Of a DNA stretch of 43,393 bases, positions 31,296 through 40,812 are shown one piece after another. The DNA lies in assembly GCF_014212055.1 (NCBI RefSeq), contig NZ_JACJVO010000047.1, forward strand, positions 1-43,393, read 5' to 3'. The notes under the pieces were generated by a model that did not search any database, was not told the DNA's origin, and saw nothing but the letters and a program-made list of their open reading frames with translations. Each line of letters starts with the position of its first letter. The first letter of the stretch is position 1. The translations under genes were made by a program, and so were the position numbers. The stretch is from Cohnella zeiphila (GTDB taxonomy: Bacteria; Bacillota; Bacilli; Paenibacillales; Paenibacillaceae).

Positions 31296-32417
31296 TTAAT
31301 TCTCGAGAATGTTAAGCTCCGATTCCGTGTCGAACACATGAATCTTGTTCATGTCGATCGCCAGTTTGACGTTCTGGCCTTCTTGCAGGCCGGAGCGGCC
31401 GTCGATACGGGCAATGACGCTGTCCTTGCCCAGACCGTTCAGATACAGGTACATCTCGTGACCGAGGTTCTCGGACACTTCGATGCTGGCGTTGACGATC
31501 GATTTCGGAGAAGCTTCGATGAACACCGGCTCTTCGTGCAGGTCTTCCGGACGAACGCCGATGATGACTTCGCGGCCGATATAGCCTTTGGAGCGAAGAA
31601 CCTTAGCCTTGCCTTCCGGAACTTCGACGTTGACGCCGGTCGCCTTGAAGTGCACGCTGCCGCCTTCTTCCACCAGTTGGCCGGTGATGAAGTTCATGGC
31701 CGGAGCGCCGATGAAGCCAGCGACGAACAGGTTGATCGGATGGTTGTAAAGCTCTTCCGGCGTAGCGGCTTGTTGAATGAAGCCGTCCTTCATGACGACG
31801 ATGCGGTCGCCCATCGTCATGGCTTCGATCTGATCGTGGGTTACGTAGATGCAAGTCGTCTCCAGACGCTTCATCAGCTTGGAGATGTTCGCGCGCATCT
31901 GCGTACGGAGCTTGGCGTCCAAGTTGGACAGCGGTTCGTCCATCAGGAACACTTGCGGTTCGCGGACGATAGCGCGGCCCAAGGCGACGCGTTGGCGTTG
32001 ACCGCCGGAAAGTGCCTTCGGCTTGCGGTCAAGCAGGTGCTCGATCTCGAGCGTGCGAGCGGCTTCGCGAACGCGACGGTCGATCTCGTCTTTGCGGAAC
32101 TTGCGCAGTTTCAGACCGAATGCCATATTTTGATAAACGTTCATGTGCGGATACAGCGCGTAGGACTGAAACACCATCGCGATGTCGCGGTCTTTCGGAG
32201 CGACGTCGTTCACGACGCGGTCGCCGATGTACAGCTTGCCTTCGGAAATTTCCTCAAGGCCCGCGATCATCCGCAGCGTCGTCGACTTGCCGCAACCGGA
32301 AGGTCCGACCAGAACGAGAAATTCCTTGTCTTGAATGTCGAGGTTAAAGTCCGTTACCGATGCTTTGTCGGAACCCGGGTATTTTTTATAAACATGTTCC
32401 AAACGTACGCCTGCCAT
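31296..32417 (-). CDS. Sugar ABC importer ATPase (MsmX/UgpC type)
   Basis: The shared nucleotide-binding subunit of carbohydrate ABC importers (CUT1 family). The 373 residues have Walker A GPSGCGKST (38-46), the Q-loop in MVFQSYALYPHM, signature LSGGQRQRV, Walker B VFLMDEPLSNLDAKLR, and the C-terminal regulatory TOBE domain (about 240-373, GVRPEDLHEE). The ATG at 32417 has GGGGGAAC upstream; a longer frame is ignored. It has no permease beside it, fitting the known role of MsmX as a multi-transporter ATPase. It may serve the Lpl-type permeases at 38892-40742, which have no ATPase of their own. Confidence 0.93.
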   Translation of the reverse strand: MAGVRLEHVYKKYPGSDKASVTDFNLDIQDKEFLVLVGPSGCGKSTTLRMIAGLEEISEGKLYIGDRVVNDVAPKDRDIAMVFQSYALYPHMNVYQNMAFGLKLRKFRKDEIDRRVREAARTLEIEHLLDRKPKALSGGQRQRVALGRAIVREPQVFLMDEPLSNLDAKLRTQMRANISKLMKRLETTCIYVTHDQIEAMTMGDRIVVMKDGFIQQAATPEELYNHPINLFVAGFIGAPAMNFITGQLVEEGGSVHFKATGVNVEVPEGKAKVLRSKGYIGREVIIGVRPEDLHEEPVFIEASPKSIVNASIEVSENLGHEMYLYLNGLGKDSVIARIDGRSGLQEGQNVKLAIDMNKIHVFDTESELNILEN

Positions 32418-32508
32418 GTATAAGTTCCCCCTAACTCTTCGTTTAAGGTACAGCAATATCTTACCGCAGAGGGGCGGCGAATGACTATGCACAAAGCGTA
32501 CAAAAAAT

Positions 32509-33600
32509 TCATTTCCTTTTCGTAACTTTGTACAATAGCAGCATGATTCGGACAAGCACCGCGTCGTTGAAGGAGCGAACGTCGAGTCCCGTTTCCTGCT
32601 TCAGCTTATCGAGCCGGTACAGCAGCGTGTTGCGGTGGATAAACAATTTCTTGGCGGTCTCGCTGACGTTGCAGTCCATGGCGAAAAAAGCGTCCAGCGT
32701 CGTAATCGTCTCCGGCTCCGTGAACAGATCGGGGCGCCCCATCATCTCTTCCATGAACCGCGCGCGCGTCGATTCCGGGATGCCGCTCAGCAGGCGCTCC
32801 AGGTGCACCATCCACGGCAAATGAACTTGCATGCCGATATGGAAGCGCCTACCGAGATAGACGGTTTCCCGCAGGGTCGATACCGTCTGGACAAGGCTCT
32901 CCGTCGGAATGATCGGCATGCCTACGGCGACATGGCATTCCCCGCCCCACTCCTCGGTGAACATCTGGTGCAGCCCGGTCGCAAGCGAATAGAGCACTTC
33001 CTTCGTCTCATCCTGCTCCGGGGCGTCTTCCTCGGGAGAATCGACTTCCGCGAGCAGCCGGTCCGAGCCGAGTACCAGCCATTCGCGCTCCCGCAGCGGA
33101 ACGAGGAACATGTCGTCGGAGATGAACGACCGGAATACTTTCTCCAATTCCGCATAGGAAGGCTCGCGATCGTCCGCCTGCTCGTTCTGAAGCAGGAACG
33201 GAATCATTCCGTCGAACAGCCGGTTTCGCAGCTCGAATTGATTCGGCACTTCGGCCCTGACGTCTCCGGCCGCGATGCACTGCTCGATCCAATCCCCAAG
33301 CTTGCGGGCCTGCCGTTCGGAGTCCGACGCTCCGGCTTGCGGCTTTGCGTTCACGGGCTTGAGCGCCCAGCCCAGCAATTCCCGCTCCAGCGGGGTCAAC
33401 TTCGCGCGGATGTCGATCACTTTGAACTCGGAGCCGTCCGCCTTCGCCAGGAGCCAGCTTGAATCGGCCCGTTCCAGACAGTCGCCGGTCTCGGGATGCT
33501 TGCTTCCTCCCGCTTGCTCCCATTCAGTTCTCGGAATGACGCGAACTTCAACCGGTGCGCCCACCAATTGCTGCAGCCGTTGCAACTTTGACTTGTTCAT
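32509..33600 (-). CDS. PucR/CdaR-like transcriptional regulator
   Basis: A 363-residue regulator with the PucR-type C-terminal helix-turn-helix (about residues 300-360: LDAFFAMDCNVSETAKKLFI then HRNTLLYRLDKLKQETGLDV), as in CdaR and PucR. The middle (about 130-290) resembles the GGDEF-like domain of that family. The first 100 residues are not recognised. I start at the ATG at 33600 (GAAGGG upstream). It is 91 bases from the MsmX gene in the same direction, and a role in controlling that gene is a guess from the position. Confidence 0.82.
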   Translation of the reverse strand: MNKSKLQRLQQLVGAPVEVRVIPRTEWEQAGGSKHPETGDCLERADSSWLLAKADGSEFKVIDIRAKLTPLERELLGWALKPVNAKPQAGASDSERQARKLGDWIEQCIAAGDVRAEVPNQFELRNRLFDGMIPFLLQNEQADDREPSYAELEKVFRSFISDDMFLVPLREREWLVLGSDRLLAEVDSPEEDAPEQDETKEVLYSLATGLHQMFTEEWGGECHVAVGMPIIPTESLVQTVSTLRETVYLGRRFHIGMQVHLPWMVHLERLLSGIPESTRARFMEEMMGRPDLFTEPETITTLDAFFAMDCNVSETAKKLFIHRNTLLYRLDKLKQETGLDVRSFNDAVLVRIMLLLYKVTKRK

Positions 33601-33631
33601 GGCAGCACGCCCTTCGTCCGTGGTTATCCAC

Positions 33632-33640
33632 ATTGTAGCA
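33632..33640 (-). promoter_or_regulatory. Extended -10 promoter of the PucR-like gene
   Basis: Minus strand TGCTACAAT (TG-N-TACAAT) lies about 30 bases before the start. No good -35 at 17 bases. A consensus DnaA box, TTATCCACA (plus strand, 33624-33632), overlaps its downstream edge. Confidence 0.5.
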
Positions 33641-33667
33641 TAATCCAACGGGAACGGGGCAAGACGG

Positions 33668-34615
33668 CTATTTTAGGATGAGCACAATGACGATAGACAT
33701 CAGTGAGAACACCGCCGCGATCAGATAAAGGAACGAGACGGTCTGAACCTGGGTCAATCCCCATTTCATCAGGCTGTGATGCGTATGCAGGTTGTCCGCC
33801 CGGTGCAGCCCCTTGCCTTCCCACAGCCGCCGCGAAAAAACGATCACCGTATCGAGAATGGGCACTCCGAGCGCAAGCACGGGAACGAACAGCGACAGGA
33901 AGGTCGCCCCCTTCAGCGTTCCTTCGATCGCCGTAACCGCCAACGTATAGCCGAGGAAGGTCGCTCCGGCGTCTCCCATGAAGATTCGCGCCGGATGGAA
34001 GTTGTAGGTAAGGAAGGCCAGGCATGCTCCCGCCAGAGCCACCGCGATGACGGCGATCGCGCCCTGGTTGCCGAGGATGGACGCCGCGAACAACGTCAGG
34101 GAGGAGATGACGCAGACGCCGGAGGCAAGGCCGTCGATGCCGTCGATGAAGTTCATCATGTTGACCAGGGCGAACACCCATAACGCCGTAAAAAAGGCGG
34201 TCCACCCGTCGGAAAACAAGATCATCGCCGACCGGGACGGCGCCGAGATCCCCTCAATGGAGACGCCGAACGCCAAGGGAAGCAGGGAGACGAGGATGTA
34301 GAGCAGCAGCCGGGGCCAGACCGGGAACTCCTTCCCGAACGACTTGAAGGCGTCGTCCGTCAGGCCGATGGCGACGAGCAGGCCGCCTCCGATCGCCAAG
34401 GTCCGAAAGAGCGGATTGTTGCCGAGGAACAAAAAGACGGTAAGGATCACTCCGATATAAATGACCAATCCGCCGCTGAGGGGGATCGGGGACGTATGGA
34501 CCTTGCGGTGCGTGGGGCGATCGACGAACCCGATCCCGAGCGCGATCCTTCTTGCGACGGGAACCAGAATCAGGACAAGGAAAAAGGAATAGCCGAGCGC
34601 GTAAAGGTAAATCAT
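33668..34615 (-). CDS. Undecaprenyl-phosphate GlcNAc-1-phosphate transferase (TagO/WecA type)
   Basis: A polytopic membrane enzyme of the MraY/WecA family that starts lipid-linked glycan synthesis (wall teichoic acid or other secondary wall polymer) on undecaprenyl phosphate. The 315 residues form about ten hydrophobic helices. The family motifs are GFVDRPTHRKVH, GLTDDAFKSFG, MNFIDGIDGLASG, ARIFMGDAGATFLG and the C-terminal HTHHSLMKWG. GGAGGAG precedes the ATG. It is alone here, 67 bases behind a sugar-binding protein gene; no other wall-polymer genes are in the window. Confidence 0.93.
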   Translation of the reverse strand: MIYLYALGYSFFLVLILVPVARRIALGIGFVDRPTHRKVHTSPIPLSGGLVIYIGVILTVFLFLGNNPLFRTLAIGGGLLVAIGLTDDAFKSFGKEFPVWPRLLLYILVSLLPLAFGVSIEGISAPSRSAMILFSDGWTAFFTALWVFALVNMMNFIDGIDGLASGVCVISSLTLFAASILGNQGAIAVIAVALAGACLAFLTYNFHPARIFMGDAGATFLGYTLAVTAIEGTLKGATFLSLFVPVLALGVPILDTVIVFSRRLWEGKGLHRADNLHTHHSLMKWGLTQVQTVSFLYLIAAVFSLMSIVIVLILK

Positions 34616-34682
34616 CCGCAGCTCCTCCAGTCGGCCGAATCGGCGATTTACCCTTTACGATTCCCAAAAAAGAACAAAATCA

Positions 34683-36293
34683 CTATCGCCTGTCGTAACG
34701 GATCATCTCCTCTTCCTGAATGCGGATCGCGCGATCGATTCCGAGCGAGCGGATCTCGGCGGCGTATTCGTCGTAGCTGTCCAGCGGCTCGAGGCCGAAG
34801 ATGATTTTCAGGGACATCTCGTCCACCAAAGCGTCGACGTTCTGCATGATCGCCGACAGTTCCGCGTTCTCTTCTTCGGTCATGGAGATCGGCGGCAGCT
34901 GATGAAGCGCCGCGTCGGTATCGGACCAGATTCGGACCGCATCCTTCTGCTCGGGAAGAACGAAATACTGCTCCAAGTAGCGGACGTCCTGGACGAAGGG
35001 TCCGAAGTAATTGGCCCGCGTATACATCGCGAGCGCCTGCGAAGGAGGAAGCTTGTCCGGGTTGTCCATGATCAGGCCGGTGTATGTCGGGTACCCGTTC
35101 CTCATCTCGTAGGTTTTGCCTTCCACGCCGAAGTTGAACAGCAGATGGCCCTCCGGGCTATAGCCATAGTCGAGCATGCGGGCCGCCTCTTCGACGTTCG
35201 GGCTCTTGGCCGAGATGGCCACGCCGGCGCTGCCGCCGTAAGGATAGCTGCGCTGCCCGAACTTCGGGCGTTCCCCTTTGTTCAATACCGGGTAGGGAGC
35301 CGGCGCGAACCGCGCGGCCGGGTCCTTCCGCTGGACGAACGGCTGCCAGGTGCCGATTCCCGCTCCGGCGTTCCAGATCGTGGCGCCGCTTCTTCCCGAG
35401 AGCATGTTCGTATCCATCGTCTCCGTATCGACCGTTGCGATGTTCGGATCGATCAGTCCCTCCTCGTACCATTCGCGGAACAGCGCCAGGAATTGCTTGT
35501 ACCCCGGCTCGATCGGCCCGAACTTGACGCGGCCGTTGTCTGTATAGAAGCCGTTCCGGACGCCGAATGCGCCGGTGAACGCGCCGCCGTCCAGCCCGAA
35601 CAGCGGCGAAGGTACGCCCAGGAACGTCAGCGGCGCTTTCACGCCTTTTCGTTCCTTGAACGCCTTCAGCATGGTATGCCATTCGTCGATCGTCTCCGGA
35701 ATCGGCAGACCGAGCTCGTCGAGCCAATCCTTGCGGACGATCGGTCCCTGGAACGTAAGCAGCCGATCGTCTCCGCGGATGAACGGGAAGACATAGTAGT
35801 TGCCGGAGCCGGTCTTGACCATCTTATCGATGTCCGGATGCTCGTTCAGGTAATTCCGCAAATGGGGCGCGTAACGGTCGATCACGTCGTTCAGCCGGAG
35901 AATGTACCCGTCGGCGATCGCCTTGTCCGGTCCGCCGGGGAATGTGTCCCATTGGAACTCCATCATATCGGGTAGATCTCCGGAAGCAAGCAGGACGTTC
36001 ATCGATTCGTTCGCCTGGTTGGCAGGAGGCTGGAGGAACGTCAGATCGACTCCCGTCCGCCGCTGCCATTCCTGGAAGAACGGAATCTCCTGAAACGTCG
36101 GTTTGATGCTGGCCGCATTGCTGTTCAGCTCGGCCCAGTACGTCAGCCGGTTCGCTTCGGCCCGTCCGCCGTCCGAGTCGCCGGTACCGGCATGAAGCAT
36201 GAGGGTCGGCCGGGAGCAAGCGCTCAGCAGCAGCAATAGTCCGACGGCGGCCAGCAGCCGGGCCGGCGCCGCCGAAGCCCCCTTCGTCTTCAT
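34683..36293 (-). CDS. Extracellular solute-binding lipoprotein (LplA-like), second copy
   Basis: A 536-residue lipoprotein with a lipobox (LLLLLSACS, Cys near residue 26) and a large carbohydrate-binding fold of the Lpl type. It is a clear paralogue of the protein at 40813-42477: both share DWLDELGLPIPETID, YYVFPFIRGD/YYAFPFIRGD and YAxQYF-like stretches. It has no permease genes after it. The ATG at 36293 overlaps the stop of the AraC gene by four bases and has GGGGGAG upstream, so expression is coupled to the regulator. It might be an alternative binding protein for the same permeases or a ligand sensor for the regulator; both are inference. Confidence 0.9.
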   Translation of the reverse strand: MKTKGASAAPARLLAAVGLLLLLSACSRPTLMLHAGTGDSDGGRAEANRLTYWAELNSNAASIKPTFQEIPFFQEWQRRTGVDLTFLQPPANQANESMNVLLASGDLPDMMEFQWDTFPGGPDKAIADGYILRLNDVIDRYAPHLRNYLNEHPDIDKMVKTGSGNYYVFPFIRGDDRLLTFQGPIVRKDWLDELGLPIPETIDEWHTMLKAFKERKGVKAPLTFLGVPSPLFGLDGGAFTGAFGVRNGFYTDNGRVKFGPIEPGYKQFLALFREWYEEGLIDPNIATVDTETMDTNMLSGRSGATIWNAGAGIGTWQPFVQRKDPAARFAPAPYPVLNKGERPKFGQRSYPYGGSAGVAISAKSPNVEEAARMLDYGYSPEGHLLFNFGVEGKTYEMRNGYPTYTGLIMDNPDKLPPSQALAMYTRANYFGPFVQDVRYLEQYFVLPEQKDAVRIWSDTDAALHQLPPISMTEEENAELSAIMQNVDALVDEMSLKIIFGLEPLDSYDEYAAEIRSLGIDRAIRIQEEEMIRYDRR

Positions 36294-38677
36294 CCGATGC
36301 TCCCCCTTGTCGGTTCCAAGATGCACTCCGCACCGATCATTTCCTTGAACTTGCCGGGCGTTACGCCCTCGTATTTCTTGAAGACGCGAATGAACGTCGC
36401 CGCTTCGTTGTAGCCGACGAGCCGCGCGATTTCGCCGATGGAACATTGCCTGTCCCGGATCATTCCCTTCGCCCGCTCGATCCGGAATTTATTGATGTAA
36501 TCCGGCAGGCCTTCGCCCGTCTCGTTCTTGAACAGCTTCGACAGATAGCTCCCCTTCAGATTGAACTTCTCGCCGATCGAGTTGACGCCCAGGCTCGCGT
36601 CGCCATATTCCTCCTCGATATGCCGAATGACCCGGGCCGCCAACTGACGCAGCGACGCAGCGCGTTCCTCGGAGACGTTCTTGTCCCGCTTGGCTTCCGC
36701 GAACGCGCAGACTTCCTTGAGCAGCGCGAACAGCTCCCGCTGCATCTCCTGGATCGTATCGCAAGCGATAATTTTGTCCATCCACAGCGGATTGCCGCCC
36801 AGAACGCTGCTCTCTCCGCCGCCGATCTCGTTGATCGCTTTGACCATCGTGCCTACCAAATTGAAGATCAGACACCGGGCCAGCGTCAACGATCCGACCG
36901 GCTTGTTGAAGTTCCGCCGCATGATCTCGTCCATCGACCGGGACGCCTGATCGAACTCTCCGGCCTTAATCCAGTTGATGATCTGCTGTTCCAGCTGCAG
37001 CGGATAATAGTAGCCGAACTGAAGATTGTCGGCGGGATCGATGCGGATATCGTCGTATGTAATAATCTCCCGCTTGCCCAGGATCATCTTGTACTCCATC
37101 GCGTCGACGGCTTCGCGATAAGCTTCCGCAATGCCGGAGAACGATTCGTGAACGCCTCCGATCGAGATCGTCAGGTCGGTCCGGAAACGAAGGAGGAACA
37201 ATTGCGCTTCCGTTGCGATGGCATATAAGTCTTCCTGGAACCGGGCCGGTTCGGTGTCGGCGAAGTTGACCAGGCATACTATCATATCGTCAATCTCCGC
37301 CACATATCCGGCATGCTGGCGGCGTCCCGCGAGCTCCTCCACCACGTTCGTGATGATGAACTGCGTCAGCTTGGTCCGCCCTTGGCCATCTATCCCCGGC
37401 AAACCCGAAGAGAGCGGATCGGCGTTCTCCACGACCAGCAAAATGACCGCGAAGCGATTGGACAGCAGCTTCATGCCGAACGATCGGAACGCTTCTTCGT
37501 AAGGGATCGGCGAATCCATTCTTCCCTTCATCAAGCGATTCAGCATGTTGGAGCGCAGCGCGTGCTGGTGGATCTGCAGCTGCAGCGCCATGCTCTCCTT
37601 CTCGTCGCGCTCCTGCGAGATGGCTCGCTGGATAAAGCTAAGCTCGTTCCCGTAGGTTCGCTCGGCATTCGCGCTTTTATCGGAGACGGCCTGCACGAGC
37701 TCCTGAATCGGCGAATAATTGCGCCGCACGAAAAACCAGGTGAGCACGCCCGCCCCGAGCAGACTGATCGCGATGCTGGCATACGCGAACTTGCGGACGT
37801 ATTCCGCCTTCTCCCAATAAATGCGGCTGGGTATGACCAAAGCGTACTTAAGGTCGGAGACGGAAGAAGGAATCGAGAACAGTTCGTAATCGCCGTCCTG
37901 CATCATGCCGTCGCCGTCAGCCAGCCGTTGGACGAGCCGGGCCTGATCGACCGTAGCCGGCAGGTTGGACAACAGCACCTCGTTCTCCCGATTCAGAATG
38001 AGTACTTGGGCCCCGCTGAAGCCGGAGATGCTCTCGATCGCTTTCTGAAAGCGGGAGACGTCCGCCATGACGACGACCGTTCCCGTCTCTCTGCCGTTCA
38101 AGTCTTTGGGCAGATGGGTCAAGTAGGCGATTGCAGTTTGCGGCGAGGCCGAATCCATGCGGGGAAGCAGCAGAAACTGGTTGCTCTCCGAATGACGGAT
38201 CGTATCGATCCATTGATCGTAGGTCATCGCGCCCGTATCGTGAATCGTCGCGAAAGCGGTTTCCAAATCGCGGACGTTGCCGGCGCGCAGCACCGCCGCT
38301 TCCTTCTCCCACATAACATAGAATTCGTCGATCGAAGCATAGGACGTTTGATAAGTGAGCAGGTCCCTCGTAAGCTGATAGGCGGTAAATTGAGCGTCCC
38401 CCTGGGACTTGGTCGTATACATGAGATTCTGCAGTTTGATATTCCAAGTGATTTCCATGTTGAGCCGTTTCATCAGATCGATCTGCGTATCGATCGTGTA
38501 ACGCGCCTGCTTCAGCAAAGAATCGTTCGCCCGGGTGATCTCGCTTCGAAGCGCGTCGCTGGACTGCGAGTAGATCACGAGGCTGATGATCCATGGAACG
38601 AACAGAACGACGCTGTAAGAGACGATCCACGTAAACACCACGCTTTGGCGCTTTTGCCATAAAGACCGCATCTTCAT
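36290..38677 (-). CDS. Membrane-bound AraC-family regulator with an extracellular sensor domain
   Basis: A 795-residue protein of the type common beside Lpl-type transporters in Paenibacillaceae. There is a transmembrane helix at about 14-36, an extracellular region with Cache-like character (about 40-290), a second helix at about 297-317 (YASIAISLLGAGVLTWFFV), a long cytoplasmic linker (about 320-690) and a C-terminal double helix-turn-helix (about 690-785, with IGEKFNLKGSYLSKLFK and IGEIARLVGYNEAATF). Signals from outside would be passed directly to DNA without a separate kinase. GAGGAG lies eight bases before the ATG. It is flanked by the two binding-protein genes and probably controls them. 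Confidence 0.92.
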   Translation of the reverse strand: MKMRSLWQKRQSVVFTWIVSYSVVLFVPWIISLVIYSQSSDALRSEITRANDSLLKQARYTIDTQIDLMKRLNMEITWNIKLQNLMYTTKSQGDAQFTAYQLTRDLLTYQTSYASIDEFYVMWEKEAAVLRAGNVRDLETAFATIHDTGAMTYDQWIDTIRHSESNQFLLLPRMDSASPQTAIAYLTHLPKDLNGRETGTVVVMADVSRFQKAIESISGFSGAQVLILNRENEVLLSNLPATVDQARLVQRLADGDGMMQDGDYELFSIPSSVSDLKYALVIPSRIYWEKAEYVRKFAYASIAISLLGAGVLTWFFVRRNYSPIQELVQAVSDKSANAERTYGNELSFIQRAISQERDEKESMALQLQIHQHALRSNMLNRLMKGRMDSPIPYEEAFRSFGMKLLSNRFAVILLVVENADPLSSGLPGIDGQGRTKLTQFIITNVVEELAGRRQHAGYVAEIDDMIVCLVNFADTEPARFQEDLYAIATEAQLFLLRFRTDLTISIGGVHESFSGIAEAYREAVDAMEYKMILGKREIITYDDIRIDPADNLQFGYYYPLQLEQQIINWIKAGEFDQASRSMDEIMRRNFNKPVGSLTLARCLIFNLVGTMVKAINEIGGGESSVLGGNPLWMDKIIACDTIQEMQRELFALLKEVCAFAEAKRDKNVSEERAASLRQLAARVIRHIEEEYGDASLGVNSIGEKFNLKGSYLSKLFKNETGEGLPDYINKFRIERAKGMIRDRQCSIGEIARLVGYNEAATFIRVFKKYEGVTPGKFKEMIGAECILEPTRGSIG

Positions 38678-38739
38678 TCGGCTCTCCTCGCATTCGTCGA
38701 TTCTGGAGCGACAGGAGACGGCCTCCTTCGGGTTTCTCT

Positions 38740-38768
38740 ATTATAGCCCCCTCCCGATTCGCTGCACA
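38740..38768 (-). promoter_or_regulatory. Probable promoter of the AraC-type regulator
   Basis: Minus strand TATAAT (38740-38745) with a poor -35, TGTGCA (38763-38768), at 17 bases. About 60 bases before the start. It indicates that the regulator and the second binding protein are transcribed apart from the permeases. Confidence 0.6.
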
Positions 38769-38827
38769 TGGCGAAAATGTACAATGCCATTGACGAAATC
38801 GTCCACGAAAAGCCGGTTCCGCGGCGC

Positions 38828-38867
38828 GCCCGCAGCCCGGACGGTTAGAGCCGTCCGGGCTGCGGGC
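38828..38867 (-). terminator. Perfect 17-bp hairpin behind the permease operon
   Basis: GCCCGCAGCCCGGACGG and its exact reverse complement with a 6-base loop, 25 bases behind the second permease. No T run follows on the minus strand, so it is either a terminator without a U tract or a 3' stabiliser. Confidence 0.6.
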
Positions 38868-38891
38868 AATCCATATCAAACCGCTCGGGTC

Positions 38892-39773
38892 CTAACCCTT
38901 CAAGGATCCCACCATGACGCCTTTGACGAAGAAGCGCTGCACGAACGGATAGACGCACAGGATCGGCGCCGTCGCGACGACGATCGTCGCGTATTTGATC
39001 GTCTCGCCGAGCTGGAAGCGGTCGCCTGCGGCCGCGCCCGCCGACATGCTGTCCGTCGCGTTGGCGATGAGAATCTCCCGCAGCACGAGCTGCAGCGGGA
39101 ACAGTTCGCGGCTGCGGATGAATACCGACGCATAGAACCAGCCGTTCCACTTGTCGACCGCGTAATAGAGAATCATGACGGCAATGACCGGCATGGAGAG
39201 GGGCAGCACGATGCGCGTCAGGATCGTACCGTGGCTCGCTCCGTCGATTTTTGCGGATTCCTCCAGACTGTCGGGAATTCCTTGAAACGCCGTACGCATG
39301 ATAATGAGATTGAACGTGCTGACCGCGAACGGAATGATCGTCGACCATAGCGAATCGAGCAGCCCCACTCCCTTGACGACCAGATAGAGCGGCACGAGCC
39401 CGCCCTGGAAAAACATCGTGAACACGATCATGAACATGAAGACGTTGTTCCACAGTACGTTTTTGCGCGACAAGACATAGGCGCCCAGCGCCGTCACGAT
39501 CAGGTTGAGCGCCACGCCGGCCACGACGATAAAAAGCGTATTGCGGTAGCCGAGCAGAATGCCCGGATTGCGCAGAACGCTATCGAATGCGCTAAGGCTT
39601 AACCCGACCGGCCGCCAGAGGAACCCTCGGTGCGCGACGAACTGCCCGGCGTCGCTGAACGACGCGAACAGGACGTAGAGCAAAGGGTAGAGCGTCACGG
39701 CCATCAGGCACACAATAATCGTATAGACGATGACGTCGAACGCCCGGCTCCCCAAACCCGCTTCCTTTTTCAC
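38892..39773 (-). CDS. Sugar ABC importer permease (LplC type)
   Basis: One of the two membrane subunits of a CUT1-type carbohydrate importer. The 293 residues have six hydrophobic helices and the cytoplasmic EAA loop that contacts the ATPase (ESAKIDGASHGTILTRIVLP, about 186-205). The GTG at 39773 is chosen because GAGGTGAG lies close upstream and the sequence starts MKKEAGLGSRAFD, normal for the family. It follows its partner permease by nine bases. The substrate is probably an oligosaccharide; it cannot be named. Confidence 0.93.
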   Translation of the reverse strand: MKKEAGLGSRAFDVIVYTIIVCLMAVTLYPLLYVLFASFSDAGQFVAHRGFLWRPVGLSLSAFDSVLRNPGILLGYRNTLFIVVAGVALNLIVTALGAYVLSRKNVLWNNVFMFMIVFTMFFQGGLVPLYLVVKGVGLLDSLWSTIIPFAVSTFNLIIMRTAFQGIPDSLEESAKIDGASHGTILTRIVLPLSMPVIAVMILYYAVDKWNGWFYASVFIRSRELFPLQLVLREILIANATDSMSAGAAAGDRFQLGETIKYATIVVATAPILCVYPFVQRFFVKGVMVGSLKG

Positions 39774-39782
39774 AAGCTCACC

Positions 39783-40742
39783 TCACCATAAGCTGCTGTT
39801 GTTGACTCGCCGGCTCACGGCGTTCGCCGTGATCAATAGGGCGAGATTGATGACAGAGTTGAAAAGGCCGACGGCAGAGCTGTAGCTCCAGCCGAACTCG
39901 AGCAGGCCCTTCCGATAGACGAACGAAGAGATCACGTCGGCGGTATCGTACGTGCCGGGGTTGTACAGCAGGATGATCTTCTCGAATCCGACATTCATCA
40001 GATTGCCCATCCGGAGAATGAGCATGATGGCGATCGTCGGCATGATGCCGGGAAGCGTAATGTAGAACATCTGCTTCAGCCGGCTTGCTCCGTCCATCCT
40101 CGCCGCTTCGTACTGTTCCTGATCGACGTTCATCAGCGCCGCGACGTAGATGATCGACTCCCAGCCGACATGCTGCCAGATCTCGGATAACACATAGATA
40201 GGTCGGAACAAGCCCGGCTTCTGCAGCATCGCTTGGCCGTCGTAGCCGAAAAGAGTAAAGAGATGATTGATCACGCCATCCGAGTTCGTAAAATCGGTGA
40301 TGATGCCGCATACGACGACGAGCGAGATGAAATACGGCATGTACGTGACCGTCTGCGCCGCGCGCCGGAACGCTTTGCTGCGGATTTCGTTCAGAAGCAG
40401 CGCCAGCAAGATGGGCGCCGGGAATTCGAAGAGGAGCGTGTACACGCTGATCAGAATCGTGTTTTTCAGAATGCGCCAGAAGTAGTAGCTGTGGAAAAAA
40501 TCGCTGAAATTTTCCAGACCGACCCAATCGCTGCCCAGAATCCCCTTGATCGGGGTGTAATTCTTGAACGCGATTAAGGCGCCGTACATCGGAGCGTAGT
40601 GGAAAACGACGTAATAGGCGATAACCGGCACCATCATCAGATACAAATATTTGTTGACGCCAAAATCGCGCGCGAATCGGTTCCTCCGCACGGCGCCCCC
40701 GGCCGGCCGCTTGCTTCCCAGCGCTGCTTGCGCATTTGCCAT
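39783..40742 (-). CDS. Sugar ABC importer permease (LplB type)
   Basis: The partner membrane subunit. The 319 residues have a positively charged N-terminus of about 30 residues, then six hydrophobic helices and the EAA loop (YEAARMDGASRLKQMFYITL, about 213-232). Typical LplB motifs include FHYAPMYGALIAFKNY near the first helix and the C-terminal NNSSLW-like end. It lies between the binding-protein gene (70 bases, with a hairpin) and LplC. No ATPase gene is in this operon. Confidence 0.93.
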   Translation of the reverse strand: MANAQAALGSKRPAGGAVRRNRFARDFGVNKYLYLMMVPVIAYYVVFHYAPMYGALIAFKNYTPIKGILGSDWVGLENFSDFFHSYYFWRILKNTILISVYTLLFEFPAPILLALLLNEIRSKAFRRAAQTVTYMPYFISLVVVCGIITDFTNSDGVINHLFTLFGYDGQAMLQKPGLFRPIYVLSEIWQHVGWESIIYVAALMNVDQEQYEAARMDGASRLKQMFYITLPGIMPTIAIMLILRMGNLMNVGFEKIILLYNPGTYDTADVISSFVYRKGLLEFGWSYSSAVGLFNSVINLALLITANAVSRRVNNSSLW

Positions 40743-40770
40743 CGGGCGACTCTCCCTCCCTGTTGAATGA

Positions 40771-40796
40771 AGAGGGGCGGCTTCTTCCGCCCCTCT
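40771..40796 (-). promoter_or_regulatory. Hairpin between binding-protein and permease genes
   Basis: AGAGGGGCGG and CCGCCCCTCT form a perfect 10-bp stem with a 6-base loop (extending to 12 bp with flanking bases). Such stems between binding-protein and permease genes commonly protect the upstream message, so that binding protein is made in excess; no strong T run is present. Confidence 0.7.
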
Positions 40797-40812
40797 CTTC
40801 CGTTCTCGGTTG

